Shown: positions 35,061 to 43,579 of the stretch, in pieces
Layout: each line of letters opens with the position of its first letter
Numbering within the stretch: position 1 is the stretch's first letter
Source: Dehalococcoidia bacterium
GTDB taxonomy: Bacteria; Chloroflexota; Dehalococcoidia; SM23-28-2; WHTN01
NCBI GenBank assembly: GCA_009377715.1
Contig: WHTN01000012.1
Span: forward strand, 1-45,491
DNA length: 45,491 nucleotides
Direction of reading: 5' to 3'
The notes under the pieces: model-generated
The model's database searches: none
What the model was told of the DNA's origin: nothing
Seen by the model: the letters and a program-made list of their open reading frames with translations, nothing else
Program-made: the position numbers and the translations under genes

Positions 35061-36641
35061 ATGCAGCCGAAGATATTAGTCTGCGATCCGATAGCGCAAG
35101 AGGGCATCGAGGCGCTCCAACCGCATGCAGAGGTCGATATCCGGCGGGGCCTTTCGCCGGAGGAACTGCAGCGTACCATCGGCGAGTACCACGCGGTGAT
35201 CGTCCGTAGCGAGACACGTATCGATGCGCGAGCTATCGAGGCCGGCTACAACCTTCAAGTGATCGCCCGGGCAGGCGTTGGCGTCGATAACATCGATATA
35301 GATACTGCGACCGAGCGCGGCATCATCGTGGTCAACGCGCCGACCGGGAACACGATCTCGGCGGCGGAGCATACGATCGCCCTCATGCTAGCGATGGCGC
35401 GCAACGTCTCTCAGGCAGATGCCTCGTTGAAGGCGGGCGCTTGGGAACGCAGCCGCTTCACCGGCGTGGAGCTTATGGGCAAGACGCTGGGAATTGTCGG
35501 CCTGGGCCAGGTTGGCAGCGAAGTTGCCCGCAGGGCGCGGGCGATGGAGATGCGGCTGATCGCTTACGACCCATTCGTGCCCGAGGACCGCGCGCGAATG
35601 CTCGGCACGGAGATGGTGACGTTCGAATCGCTGTTGAGCGAGTCAGACTTCATAACGCTGCACACGCCTTTGACCGAAGGCACGAAACATCTGATCGGCG
35701 AACGAGAGATACGTACAATGAAATCTACCACGCGCCTCATCAATGTTGCGCGCGGGGGACTAATCGATGAGGAAGCGTTGCTAAACGCAGTGGAAGACGG
35801 TAGGCTGGCCGGCGCGGCGGTAGACGTATTCACACAAGAGCCGACGACCGATAACGTTCTTTTCAAGAGCGACAAGATCTTGGTAACCCCCCACCTGGGC
35901 GCGTCGACTACGGAGGCCCAGGAGAGGGTAGCGGTAGACGTAGCAGTGCAGGTCATCGCGGCGCTTAAGGGCGAGCCTGTACGCTATGCGGTGAACGCGC
36001 CGCTCATACCACCGGAGACGCTATCTTTCTTGGCACCGCATATGCAGGTGGCGACGAAGGCGGCGCTGGTGGCGACGCAGCTCTGCGAAGGGCAGATCGG
36101 TGAGATACAGATCACGTACGCCGGAGATGTCGCCGCTTACGATACGACGCCTCTGAGGGCAGCGGCCATCCGCGGGCTGATGCGCCCGATAAGCGAAGAG
36201 ATGGTGAACATGGTCAACGCCGATCTGGTCGCAGCGCGACGAGGTTTACGCATCAGCGAACAAAGAGGGCCATCGCACGATCTTTATAACGATCTGATAA
36301 CTGTCCACATTAAAACTAGCGCGGCCCGGTTTACTGTATCGGGTACGCAAGCCCACGATGGCCCCCACATTGTGGCGATCGATGAGTTCACGGTAGATGT
36401 GCCGCCCGGCGAAGGCTATCTTCTGCTCTGCGACAACCGCGACCAGCCCGGGATGATCGGCGCGGTGGGGACGCTCGTCGGCAGCTTCGACGTGAACATC
36501 AGCTTCATGAACGTGGGCCGCCAAGAGCGCCGCGGCCACGCGCTTATGGTGCTGACGCTGGACGAGGCGTTGACGCCGGAACAGTTAGACCAGGTGCGCA
36601 AGATCCCCAACATCTACTCCGTCAAGCTCGTGCGGCTGTAA
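35061..36641 (+). CDS. serA: D-3-phosphoglycerate dehydrogenase
   Basis: 526 residues, the long SerA form. NAD-binding GLGQVG is at 147-152. Catalytic region residues are Arg231 (NVARGGLIDE), Glu260 (DVFTQEPT) and His278 (VTPHLGAST). An intervening domain (about 310-445) and a C-terminal ACT domain (LLLCDNRDQPGMIGAVGTLV, about 450-526) suggest feedback control by serine. It converts 3-phosphoglycerate to 3-phosphohydroxypyruvate, first step of serine synthesis. The class V aminotransferase at 31181 would take the next step. An AAGGAG lies about 13 bases upstream, rather far. Complete and undamaged. Confidence 0.94.
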   Translation: MQPKILVCDPIAQEGIEALQPHAEVDIRRGLSPEELQRTIGEYHAVIVRSETRIDARAIEAGYNLQVIARAGVGVDNIDIDTATERGIIVVNAPTGNTISAAEHTIALMLAMARNVSQADASLKAGAWERSRFTGVELMGKTLGIVGLGQVGSEVARRARAMEMRLIAYDPFVPEDRARMLGTEMVTFESLLSESDFITLHTPLTEGTKHLIGEREIRTMKSTTRLINVARGGLIDEEALLNAVEDGRLAGAAVDVFTQEPTTDNVLFKSDKILVTPHLGASTTEAQERVAVDVAVQVIAALKGEPVRYAVNAPLIPPETLSFLAPHMQVATKAALVATQLCEGQIGEIQITYAGDVAAYDTTPLRAAAIRGLMRPISEEMVNMVNADLVAARRGLRISEQRGPSHDLYNDLITVHIKTSAARFTVSGTQAHDGPHIVAIDEFTVDVPPGEGYLLLCDNRDQPGMIGAVGTLVGSFDVNISFMNVGRQERRGHALMVLTLDEALTPEQLDQVRKIPNIYSVKLVRL

Positions 36642-36684
36642 GGAAGCAACGCTTCCCCAAAGACCCGTGCCCCTGACACAGGGC

Positions 36685-36784
36685 ATGACATTGTCATACG
36701 GAATGTCGCAGCTTTCTTGTATTTTTATACTCATTTTTGCTATGACAATGATGACAATGTCGTAGACATTGTCATCATTGTCAT
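36685..36784. promoter_or_regulatory. Multi-site palindrome upstream of the second fic gene
   Basis: ATGACAATGATGACAATGTC (36742-36761) is followed, after GTA, by its perfect 20-bp inverted copy (36765-36784). Each arm holds two ATGACAATG/T units, giving four in 43 bp. A further palindrome ATGACATTGTCAT lies at 36685-36697, about 50 bp upstream, and GAATGTCGCA follows. The right arm overlaps the fic start codon (36783). I infer a cooperative operator, or an RNA hairpin that masks initiation. Confidence 0.75.
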
Positions 36785-37969
36785 GCCTAGATGGGACGTT
36801 CACTTCAACCCAAGGGTTAACGTTAACGAGCCTGAAATAATCACGCTCGTAGAGCGCAGTCACGCCCTAGCCGCTGTCATTAAAGGGATTCCCTTGACGC
36901 CACGCGTGCAAAACCAAATCGCCCGGCTCAATATTATAAGGGCAGTCCAAGGCACTACCGGTATTGAGGGAACCGAACTATCCGAGGATGAGGTGGAGCG
37001 TATCATCGCCTCGCCAGCGAGCAAGCCGGTATTGTCCAGAGGCAGAAGCCGCGAAGAGCAAGAGGTACGCAACGCCGACGAATTAATGCACTTTATCGCT
37101 GATCTCCTGGCAAGGAAGCCGGATACAGTACTCAGCGAGGAACTCGTAAGAAAATTTCACGAGATTACAACACAAAAGATAGACTACTCGAATAACGAGT
37201 CAGGGCACTATCGCAATCACGGAGTCACGGCGGGCGGTTATAGTGCACTGCCCGCAGCTTCCGTTCCACAACTAATGCAACAGTTTACGCAGTGGTTTAA
37301 TTCCGGCGAGCGAACGCTTTGGGATCCGATAGTTCGCGCTGTAGTCGCTCACTTCTATGTGGTCAGTATCCATCCGTTTGGCGATGGCAATGGGCGTACC
37401 TCACGAGGAGTTGAAAGCTTCTTGTTGTTTAAGGCTGATGTTAACTCTCGCGGTTTCTATTCTCTCGCTAATTATTACTATCGGAATAGATCGGAGTATG
37501 TGCGCCTTTTGGATTATGTGAGGTTTGAATCGGAAGGGATCTTACGCCATTCGTAAAATTTGCCCTGAAAGGGCTGACGGAAGAGCTTAAGGCGGTGCAC
37601 GAGGAAATCCTTGACCAAGTCCGATTGATTGCATACAGAGATCTAGCGCGAGAGGTGCTGCAGAGTACCGGCCGATTGGGCTCTAGCGCCGGAGAGAGGA
37701 TGTTCCTTTTCCTACTCGGACTACACGAGGAGCCGGTATCAATAAGAGCTTTGAGGAATGGGGAAATTCCGTTGGCTCGTTATTATCGTAATGTCACCTC
37801 TAGAACACTCGCACGCGATATAGCATTCTTACGGGAAAACGGTCTTATCATTACAGACAACGACGAACTCAGAGCTAACTTAGAATTGCTGACTCTATAC
37901 ACTGCGCCCTCTGAACTGACGCTTAAGAAGCCACGATCATCTCCTAAGCGAAAGCGCTCCGGAGTTTAA
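36783..37969 (+). pseudogene. Second Fic-family protein, one frameshift
   Basis: From ATG 36783 the Fic part reads VRAVVAHFYVVSIHPFGDGN with HPFGDGNGRTSR at 197-208. An inhibitory-type motif TTGIEG is at 58-63. Near 37535 the frame breaks (FESEGILRHS then stop). The other frame continues DLTPFVKFALKGLTEELKAV, through a winged-helix-like region (ERMFLFLLGLHEEPVSIRAL, LARDIAFLRENGLIITDNDE) to 37969. Joined, about 395 residues, like the intact Fic protein at 28186. Predicted activity is AMP transfer. The start lies within the palindrome, so it may be autoregulated by its own winged helix. Confidence 0.82.
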
Positions 37970-38001
37970 TGATTACGCCCAATTGGATCCCCGTGACGTA
38001 A

Positions 38002-38700
38002 ATGACTTATCGAGCCGTAGTCTTTGACTTAATGGATACGCTGGTGAGCAACTGCTCCGAGGAGCAGTTCGAGCAGTCGCGCCGCGATATGGCGGCTATC
38101 CTTTCGCTGCCGTTCGAAGAATTTCAACGGTTGTGGCAGGCGACGAACGACCGGCGAAACATCGGCACCGAGGCCACGATGGAGACGCACCTAGCTTATC
38201 TCTGCTCCGAGCTAGGCTTCACTGGGCACGCTGAAAAGCTGGTGGAGGCCGCGCTTTTAAGAAGCGAACTGGAACAGCAGTCGTTTGCTGTGCCCCGCGA
38301 AGGGACAGTCGAGACTCTGGTAAGGCTAAAGGAACTCGGCTACAAAATTGCCGTCGTCAGCAACTGTTATCAGCACATCCCCGCGTTGTTTCGCGGTTCG
38401 CCATTAGCCTCGCTGGTAGACCAAGCGATCTTCTCGTGCGAAGTGGGCCTGAAGAAGCCGGACGCGCGGATCTACCAGCTCGCGTGCGAGAGGCTCGGCG
38501 TGACGCCTAAGGAGTGCCTGTACGTGGGCGATGGCGAAAGCGACGAACTGCGAGGCGCGGCGAAAACAGGCATGACGCCGGTGCTGCTGAGGTCGCCGCT
38601 GAGCAACCCGAACATTGTACGGCCAGGAATCGAGGGCTGGAAGGGGCCTGCGGTTACGGAATTAAGAGAGCTGCTGAATCTCGATATTCTTAAGTTGTAA
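38002..38700 (+). CDS. HAD-superfamily hydrolase with altered motif I
   Basis: 232 residues. Motif I is VFDLMDTLV: the nucleophile Asp is present, but the Asp two residues later, used as acid/base by phosphatases, is Met. Motif II is VVSNC, motif III lysine is in LKKPDARIY, and motif IV is LYVGDGESDELRGA. Loss of the second Asp is known in HAD dehalogenases and some others, so a phosphatase label is unsafe. The helical cap lies at about 15-95. It follows the fic gene by 32 bases on the same strand and could share its transcript. Confidence 0.85.
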   Translation: MTYRAVVFDLMDTLVSNCSEEQFEQSRRDMAAILSLPFEEFQRLWQATNDRRNIGTEATMETHLAYLCSELGFTGHAEKLVEAALLRSELEQQSFAVPREGTVETLVRLKELGYKIAVVSNCYQHIPALFRGSPLASLVDQAIFSCEVGLKKPDARIYQLACERLGVTPKECLYVGDGESDELRGAAKTGMTPVLLRSPLSNPNIVRPGIEGWKGPAVTELRELLNLDILKL

Positions 38701-38761
38701 CGTTCGCTCACTTCAATTACTCTAATACCGTAGAAACCCTACGCATTTTGGAGGTATTGCT

Positions 38762-38974
38762 ATGCAAGACCCTAACCTCACAACTACGGATTTGCAGGTA
38801 TGGGAGTACGTCTCGCGTGGGCTTACCAATAAACAGATAGCCGAAAGGCTCCACGTAAGCCAGCCGCCCGCCCGCTACCACGTTAGCAAGCTTCTCAACA
38901 CATTTGGCGTCAGCAAAAGGACCCAGCTTGCGACCCTCTGGGCTGTACGGTATGGGCAGCCGGAGCCATCGTGA
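38762..38974 (+). CDS. Stand-alone LuxR/GerE-type HTH protein
   Basis: 70 residues, essentially one helix-turn-helix: LTTTDLQVWEYVSRGLTNKQ, IAERLHVSQPPARYHVSKLL, NTFGVSKRTQLATLWAVRYG. It has no receiver or ligand domain. A GGAGG site lies 7 bases before the ATG. It is next to the exported pair at 39059-40385 and may regulate it. The decayed regulator at 67-458 was of the same broad type. It is intact. DNA target and signal are unknown. Confidence 0.88.
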   Translation: MQDPNLTTTDLQVWEYVSRGLTNKQIAERLHVSQPPARYHVSKLLNTFGVSKRTQLATLWAVRYGQPEPS

Positions 38975-39058
38975 TAAGACAAAGATCTGTAAATGCTTCC
39001 AAAATTTATACACTTGTAGTAGTTACGTTCAAATAGCCAGCGTAGTATAGTAGTATAT

Positions 39059-39810
39059 ATGATGAAATCGCCAGTTTTATTTAACCAGAAGCAGATTATC
39101 ACTGCAGCCGCGATTATCGGCCTTACCGGAGTGTTAGTTGCTGTTGGTTTCAGTACTTCCTTAGCACAGGCGAAATGTGATCCACAACGAGCGGATACAA
39201 CAGGGAACTACTTTGACGGCTGGGAGTACGGAGCTTCGTACGTTGGAGGCGTTTCCGCGCAGATTTATGAGTATTCTCCATGGGTTCACGCAGAACCCTC
39301 TCTTACCAGATGGTCGTCTTCTTGGGTAATGGTAAATTGGCCGGTGGATCTACTGGCAGGTCATACGCACAAATTGGTTGGGTCGAGTACGCTCATGGCG
39401 TAAGAGACAGTTTTGTTCAAGTGCGTCACGCAGATGGCTCTCTTTTTACTAGATTCATGAACGATCCCGCCCCAGTCGGAAGTTATCCAGTATATACCGT
39501 TCTATATAACAATACCGTGGGATACTTTACCTTCTTCCGCGATAACTTTCAGTTTCACAATGGGACAACATATGCTGATTTTGTTCCTACATACGGCACG
39601 ATTGCGGGCGAGATAAATTCTTTAGCAAACCAAATGCCCGGAGCTTATACAACCGATTGGGAAGGTTATTTCGATTCATACATTTGGGTTGGTGGTAGTT
39701 GGCAATCATTCTCCTTCCCGATAGCAACCTCAATCAACAGCAATAGCAGTCTTTTTGGACAGCAAGCTGCATCTTTCTTGCAAGCATACATATGGGATTG
39801 GGCGTGTTAA
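39059..39810 (+). pseudogene. Secreted protein of unknown family, one frameshift
   Basis: The signal peptide is QIITAAAIIGLTGVLVAVGF, ending near STSLAQAK. The mature part starts CDPQRADTTGNYFDGWEYGA and SYVGGVSAQIYEYSPWVHAE. Near 39335 the frame breaks. The other frame continues GGSTGRSYAQIGWVEYAHGV, VGYFTFFRDNFQFHNGTTYA and YIWVGGSWQSFSFPIATSIN to TGTTAA at 39810. Joined, about 250 residues with many aromatics, suggesting a beta-rich binding domain. I recognise no family. Only two bases separate its stop from the next gene. Confidence 0.65.
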
Positions 39811-39812
39811 TT

Positions 39813-40385
39813 ATGCTAAATTACTTGAGCCTAAGACGAACTCGAAGTGCACTGGTAGCCCTAATGGCGATAGTGGCTACTGTAATAGCGTTTGTTCTTT
39901 TTAGTGGACAATCGCCTCCACAAACGCAAGAACAACTAGATCTGCAACGCGTTCCTGCTGAACAGCTAGAGCTTAACGGGATCGTTCTTCATGAACCAGC
40001 GCCTGATACGTCGCCGGCCATCACCAGAGAGAATGCTGAGGCACTAGCACGTGAGGCTGTTCGCCAACCCGTGACCGTTGAAGAAACTCACTTAGCCGTT
40101 TTAACTGATACCAGTATGAGTGACAGAGAAACGTCTGAACTGCTGGTGGAAGATCGGCTAGCGTGGGTGGTGAGCTTTAACCCAGATGGATACCTGATTA
40201 CGCCGGGTGATGTTCCTGCTGATTATCTGGTCACATTTATCGATGCTATAACTGGGGATGCGTTGTTCACTATAACCGCTCAGCTTCCAGACGGCTATGT
40301 TCCTCCTGAGAGTCCTCCCGATCCCGTCAATCCCGTGGAGTCTCCGCCGGATGGACCTCCCGGCTTGCCTCCATCAATTCCATAA
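39813..40385 (+). CDS. Anchored PepSY-like protein
   Basis: 190 residues from ATG 39813. One membrane helix (SALVALMAIVATVIAFVLFS) precedes a soluble part with TRENAEALAREAVRQPVTVE and WVVSFNPDGYLITP... VTFIDAITGDALFTI, which resembles a PepSY domain. The tail is Pro-rich (PPESPPDPVNPVESPPDGPP), likely a flexible surface extension. PepSY-like domains often inhibit peptidases. It is adjacent to the secreted protein gene, so the pair may form an inhibitor or partner system. This reading is an inference from weak similarity. Confidence 0.6.
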   Translation: MLNYLSLRRTRSALVALMAIVATVIAFVLFSGQSPPQTQEQLDLQRVPAEQLELNGIVLHEPAPDTSPAITRENAEALAREAVRQPVTVEETHLAVLTDTSMSDRETSELLVEDRLAWVVSFNPDGYLITPGDVPADYLVTFIDAITGDALFTITAQLPDGYVPPESPPDPVNPVESPPDGPPGLPPSIP

Positions 40386-40411
40386 AAACAAGCCTTTCAG
40401 TTCCCATCTCA

Positions 40412-40440
40412 ATGCTCCGCTTTTAATACGAGCGGAGCAT
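40412..40440. terminator. Hairpin after the PepSY-like gene
   Basis: ATGCTCCGCT (40412-40421), loop TTTAATACG, AGCGGAGCAT (40431-40440), 26 bases after the stop. No T-run follows. Confidence 0.6.
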
Positions 40441-40490
40441 GATCTTAATCCCGACGAATCCGAGCCCAGGTTCAGCAACGTTACGAATTG

Positions 40491-41312
40491 ATGCGTACGT
40501 CTCTTCACACGACGCGGCATGGCCAGGGGCCGCCGCTGGTGCTCTGCCACGGCGGCCCAGGCATGGCCAGCGACTACCTCGACGCGCTGGCGGGCCTCTT
40601 GGGCGATCTGGTCACGGTCTACCGCTACGATCAGCGCGGCTGCGGGCAGTCCGAGCGCAAACCACCGTACGACATTCCCACCTACCTAGCCGACCTCGAA
40701 GGGTTGCGCAGCTACTGGGGCGTAGAACGGTGGCTCGTCGCCGGCCATTCGTGGGGCGCGACGCTTGCGCTGCTCTACGCCCTCGAATACCCGGAGCGCA
40801 CGCACGGCCTGCTTTACCTCGCCGGCACTGGCATTACGATGGACTGGCAGAACGAATATCGCGCCAACCGCACTGCCCGACTTGCGCCGGAGATACGAGA
40901 GCGGGCGAGGATCCTGCGAGAGCGCCAGAATACAGTCGATGGGGACGAGGCCGACCGCATCCGGCAAGAGTACGCCCGCCTGATCTGGCCGACAGACTTC
41001 GCGGATACTCAAAACGTTCCGCCTTACGAGGAGCACTCAATAAGTGTTGAGGTGAACGTGAAGCTCAACGATGATTGGAGGCGACTGGTCTCCGACCGCC
41101 AGCTAAGCGCCCGCGTCTCTGACCTTATGACTCCGGCATTAATACTGCACGGCGAAGGCGACCCAAGACCCGCCTGGCCTGCCCGGCAACTAGCGGAACT
41201 AATCACGAACGCCCGCTTCGAGCTTATAGCAGGGGCTGGACATATGCCGTGGCACGAGCAGCCAGGACAACTAAGAGAGCATATCCAGCGCTTCATGCGT
41301 TCTTTGGACTAG
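40491..41312 (+). CDS. Prolyl iminopeptidase-like alpha/beta hydrolase
   Basis: 273 residues. It has the HGGPG oxyanion motif (LVLCHGGPGMASDYLDALAG), VYRYDQRGCGQSERKPPYDI, the nucleophile elbow VAGHSWGATLALLYALEYPE, acid region LILHGEGDPRPAWP and catalytic His in IAGAGHMPWHEQPGQL. This is the S33 proline iminopeptidase pattern; a role as a general hydrolase is possible. ATG 40491 is chosen; TTG 40488 precedes it and has no better site. A cap region (QNEYRANRTARLAPEIRERA) is helical, as expected. Complete. Confidence 0.88.
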   Translation: MRTSLHTTRHGQGPPLVLCHGGPGMASDYLDALAGLLGDLVTVYRYDQRGCGQSERKPPYDIPTYLADLEGLRSYWGVERWLVAGHSWGATLALLYALEYPERTHGLLYLAGTGITMDWQNEYRANRTARLAPEIRERARILRERQNTVDGDEADRIRQEYARLIWPTDFADTQNVPPYEEHSISVEVNVKLNDDWRRLVSDRQLSARVSDLMTPALILHGEGDPRPAWPARQLAELITNARFELIAGAGHMPWHEQPGQLREHIQRFMRSLD

Positions 41313-41350
41313 GGGTGTTGACAGCGAAGCCTAGATGCTTCGCGGAGTTT

Positions 41351-41370
41351 ATCCTGAGTCTACCGAAGGG
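41351..41370 (-). repeat. Diverged dispersed repeat
   Basis: ATCCTGAGTCTACCGAAGGG, a drifted copy of the CCCTTCGACAGGCTCAGGG family, just after the prolyl iminopeptidase-like gene. Confidence 0.6.
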
Positions 41371-41405
41371 TTCAGCAGGGCAGCTTAACTCCGCTCATGG
41401 TACGC

Positions 41406-41444
41406 TATAAGGCCTTCGATACATTCTGTATCGAAGGCCTTATA
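41406..41444. terminator. Bidirectional terminator between convergent genes
   Basis: TATAAGGCCTTCGATAC (41406-41422), loop ATTCT, and its perfect 17-bp inverted copy (41428-41444). It lies between convergent genes ending at 41312 and 41464. Confidence 0.8.
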
Positions 41445-41463
41445 CAACTTCTTTTTCGAAACG

Positions 41464-43485
41464 TTAGGGCAGGTAATTCAGCGGGTTCATCCTGATACCG
41501 CTCCTTCGTACTTCGAAGTGGAGATGCTCGCCGAAGCAGAGGCCGGTACAGCCTGTGTTGCCGATTGTCTGTCCCTGCGATACGGACTGCCCGGGCGATA
41601 CGGAAGCGGACGACAGGTGCGCGTAGACCGTCTCCAGGCCACCGTCATGAGCGATGACGATGTGATTGCCGAGCCCGCCGCCGTAGCCGTAGCTGACGGC
41701 CGTAACTCGGCCACTAGCCACCGCGAGCACGGGCCGAGCGTGGGTTCCAGGGTGAGCGATATCGATGCCGCCGTGGGTGCCGATGCTGCGAGACAGGCCG
41801 AAGCCATCGGTTATACGTCCGCTGGTAGGCCATATAAAGCCGCTGGACGATGCTGGGCTACTGCTACCCTGCGAAGCTGACGCTCTGTTGCCATCGTTGT
41901 AGGCGAGATACTCGTCGGCCGACCATCCCTGGCCGCTTAGCTTCCACCACCAGTAGCCGCCTGCGTATACAGGGCCGTCGACGATGGTGCTCGCGAAGCC
42001 ATCCGGCAAGCACTTATTGACGCCCCCCATCGGGCTGGAGCGCGTGTTAAGACAGCCGCCCGCAGAGATCACAACGGGATGCCCAACGGAGAGGCGACCG
42101 TTATAAGCGAGCGTCGCTTGAGGCTGGGGGGCGGGAGGCGCAGGCTGCTCTATCGTTTGGACTATTGGCGTCTGGACTGCTGGGGTGGCGCTTTGTGCCG
42201 CCTCGCGGTAAGCAAGGTAGTCGTCCACGGACCAGTTGCCGTTGGTCAGCTGCCACCACCAGTAGCCATTGGCGTATTCCGGGCCGGCCACTATCTTGCT
42301 GGCTAGGCCGTCCTGCAAACAACCGGCGATCTCGCCGCCAGGGGTCAGGCGCTCGTTCAAACAACCACCGCCGGCGGACGCCTGGACCGGGTATCCTATG
42401 GTCAAACGACCGTTATAAACAGGGGTGGAGATGGCCGGAGCGGGCTGCGGCTCGGCCGAGGCAGTCGCCAAGGCCAGCGTAGCTGTATTAAAGGTTGGCG
42501 TAACAGGTGTATTACTCGCAGGCATAACTGGGGTATTACCGACCGGACTTTCATTGGCCGGCGGTTGGGCCCTCGGCACTGGCCGAGCTCCGGGCAGCAG
42601 AAGCACTGCATCGTCGCTAAGATCATCGGCGTCGCTGATCCGATTTCCTTCGAATACTACCACCGCGCCAAGGTCTATACCGTGGGCTTGCGCTATCGAA
42701 AGAAGTGTATCGCCGGGCTGAACATCGTAGATCAGACCTTCAAAGGTGGGAACCCTTAGCGTCGCCCCGGGGGCCAGGCTATCCCGATCAGCCTGCAACG
42801 CTTGGTTATTCTGTACCAGGGCTTCTACGCTCACCCCAAAACGTGTCGCGATAGCCGTTAGCGTATCGCCTGACGCCACGGTATAGTCACTGAACGGCTC
42901 CCTGGGTTGTGCCACTTCGACAGGGCTGGATTCTGCTTCATTGGATTGAGAGGATACGAGCGCCTCCTCTGCCGCGGAGGATTCGCTGGACATAGCGTTT
43001 GGCTGAACGGAAGAAGATTGGGGAGCAGCTTCTGGGCTTTGGGCTGGCTGTTGGGTCTGAGTTACCAGATCGCTTGTGGACAAGTTTTCGCCGGAAAGGT
43101 TCTGACGGCTTCCTGTGTCGATGTCCGAAGGTGACGAGGAAACGTTATTTACTGACGCCACGTTGGGTGTGTTAACGGAAGTGGGTTCAGCGTTTTCGCC
43201 GGAAAGGTTCTGACGGCTTCCTGTATCGATGTCCGAAGGTGACGAGGAAACGTTATTTACTGACGCCACGTTGGGTGTGTTAACGGAAGTGGGTTCAGCG
43301 TTTTCGCTGGCACGTCCGGAAAACGTCCACGTCGCAAAGGCCGAGAAGAGGGATAAAGCGAGTATCAGGCTGGGAAGGAGATATACGCGGTTCAACCTTA
43401 ACGGGCTGACCACGCGGCGCCATGGTGGGACTCCACTCATCGGGGCGCTTACGCGCCGTCGGCCTAGTCCGTATTCTCTCCTCAT
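41464..43485 (-). CDS. LysM and M23 peptidoglycan peptidase
   Basis: 673 residues from ATG 43485 (GGAGG seven bases upstream). A membrane helix (YLLPSLILALSLFSAFAT) follows a basic N-terminus. Then come a Ser/Asn-rich linker with a 36-residue tandem duplication, two LysM domains (YTVASGDTLTAIATRFGVSV and YDVQPGDTLLSIAQAHGIDL), and two SH3-like repeats with CLNxRxxPxG and WWWxL. The M23 domain ends the protein: HGGID for zinc and catalytic HLHFEVRR. It should cleave peptidoglycan crosslinks at the cell wall. LysM modules anchor it there. An upstream ATG-less leader to 43536 is ignored because the start has no site. Confidence 0.88.
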   Translation of the reverse strand: MRREYGLGRRRVSAPMSGVPPWRRVVSPLRLNRVYLLPSLILALSLFSAFATWTFSGRASENAEPTSVNTPNVASVNNVSSSPSDIDTGSRQNLSGENAEPTSVNTPNVASVNNVSSSPSDIDTGSRQNLSGENLSTSDLVTQTQQPAQSPEAAPQSSSVQPNAMSSESSAAEEALVSSQSNEAESSPVEVAQPREPFSDYTVASGDTLTAIATRFGVSVEALVQNNQALQADRDSLAPGATLRVPTFEGLIYDVQPGDTLLSIAQAHGIDLGAVVVFEGNRISDADDLSDDAVLLLPGARPVPRAQPPANESPVGNTPVMPASNTPVTPTFNTATLALATASAEPQPAPAISTPVYNGRLTIGYPVQASAGGGCLNERLTPGGEIAGCLQDGLASKIVAGPEYANGYWWWQLTNGNWSVDDYLAYREAAQSATPAVQTPIVQTIEQPAPPAPQPQATLAYNGRLSVGHPVVISAGGCLNTRSSPMGGVNKCLPDGFASTIVDGPVYAGGYWWWKLSGQGWSADEYLAYNDGNRASASQGSSSPASSSGFIWPTSGRITDGFGLSRSIGTHGGIDIAHPGTHARPVLAVASGRVTAVSYGYGGGLGNHIVIAHDGGLETVYAHLSSASVSPGQSVSQGQTIGNTGCTGLCFGEHLHFEVRRSGIRMNPLNYLP
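43085..43300. repeat. Two tandem 108-bp units inside the M23 gene
   Basis: Units at 43085-43192 and 43193-43300 appear to differ at one position (GTGTCG versus GTATCG) over most of their length. Each encodes the same 36 residues (ENAEPTSVNTPNVASVNNVS and SSPSDIDTGSRQNLSG). Near-identity at the DNA level means a recent duplication. Confidence 0.9.
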
Positions 43486-43551
43486 CCCTAAACCTCCATT
43501 TACCGGGTGGTCGACAGTTGTTGTGCCTCCTGGCACAAATAAACCTCGGTC

Positions 43552-43579
43552 ATTATAAACGGCACAAGGGGCTTGTCAA
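43552..43579 (-). promoter_or_regulatory. Consensus promoter of the M23 gene
   Basis: On the minus strand TTGACA (43579-43574), a 16-base spacer and TATAAT (43557-43552), both perfect. GGCACAA occurs at 43532-43538 and again at 43561-43567, and a small hairpin (TTGTGCC/GGCACAA) is at 43521-43538 in the leader. The rest of the gap to 43832 shows no gene. Confidence 0.75.

Noticed and set aside
43085..43300. CRISPR-like repeats
   Set aside because: The units are tandem with no spacers and are in frame within a peptidase gene.
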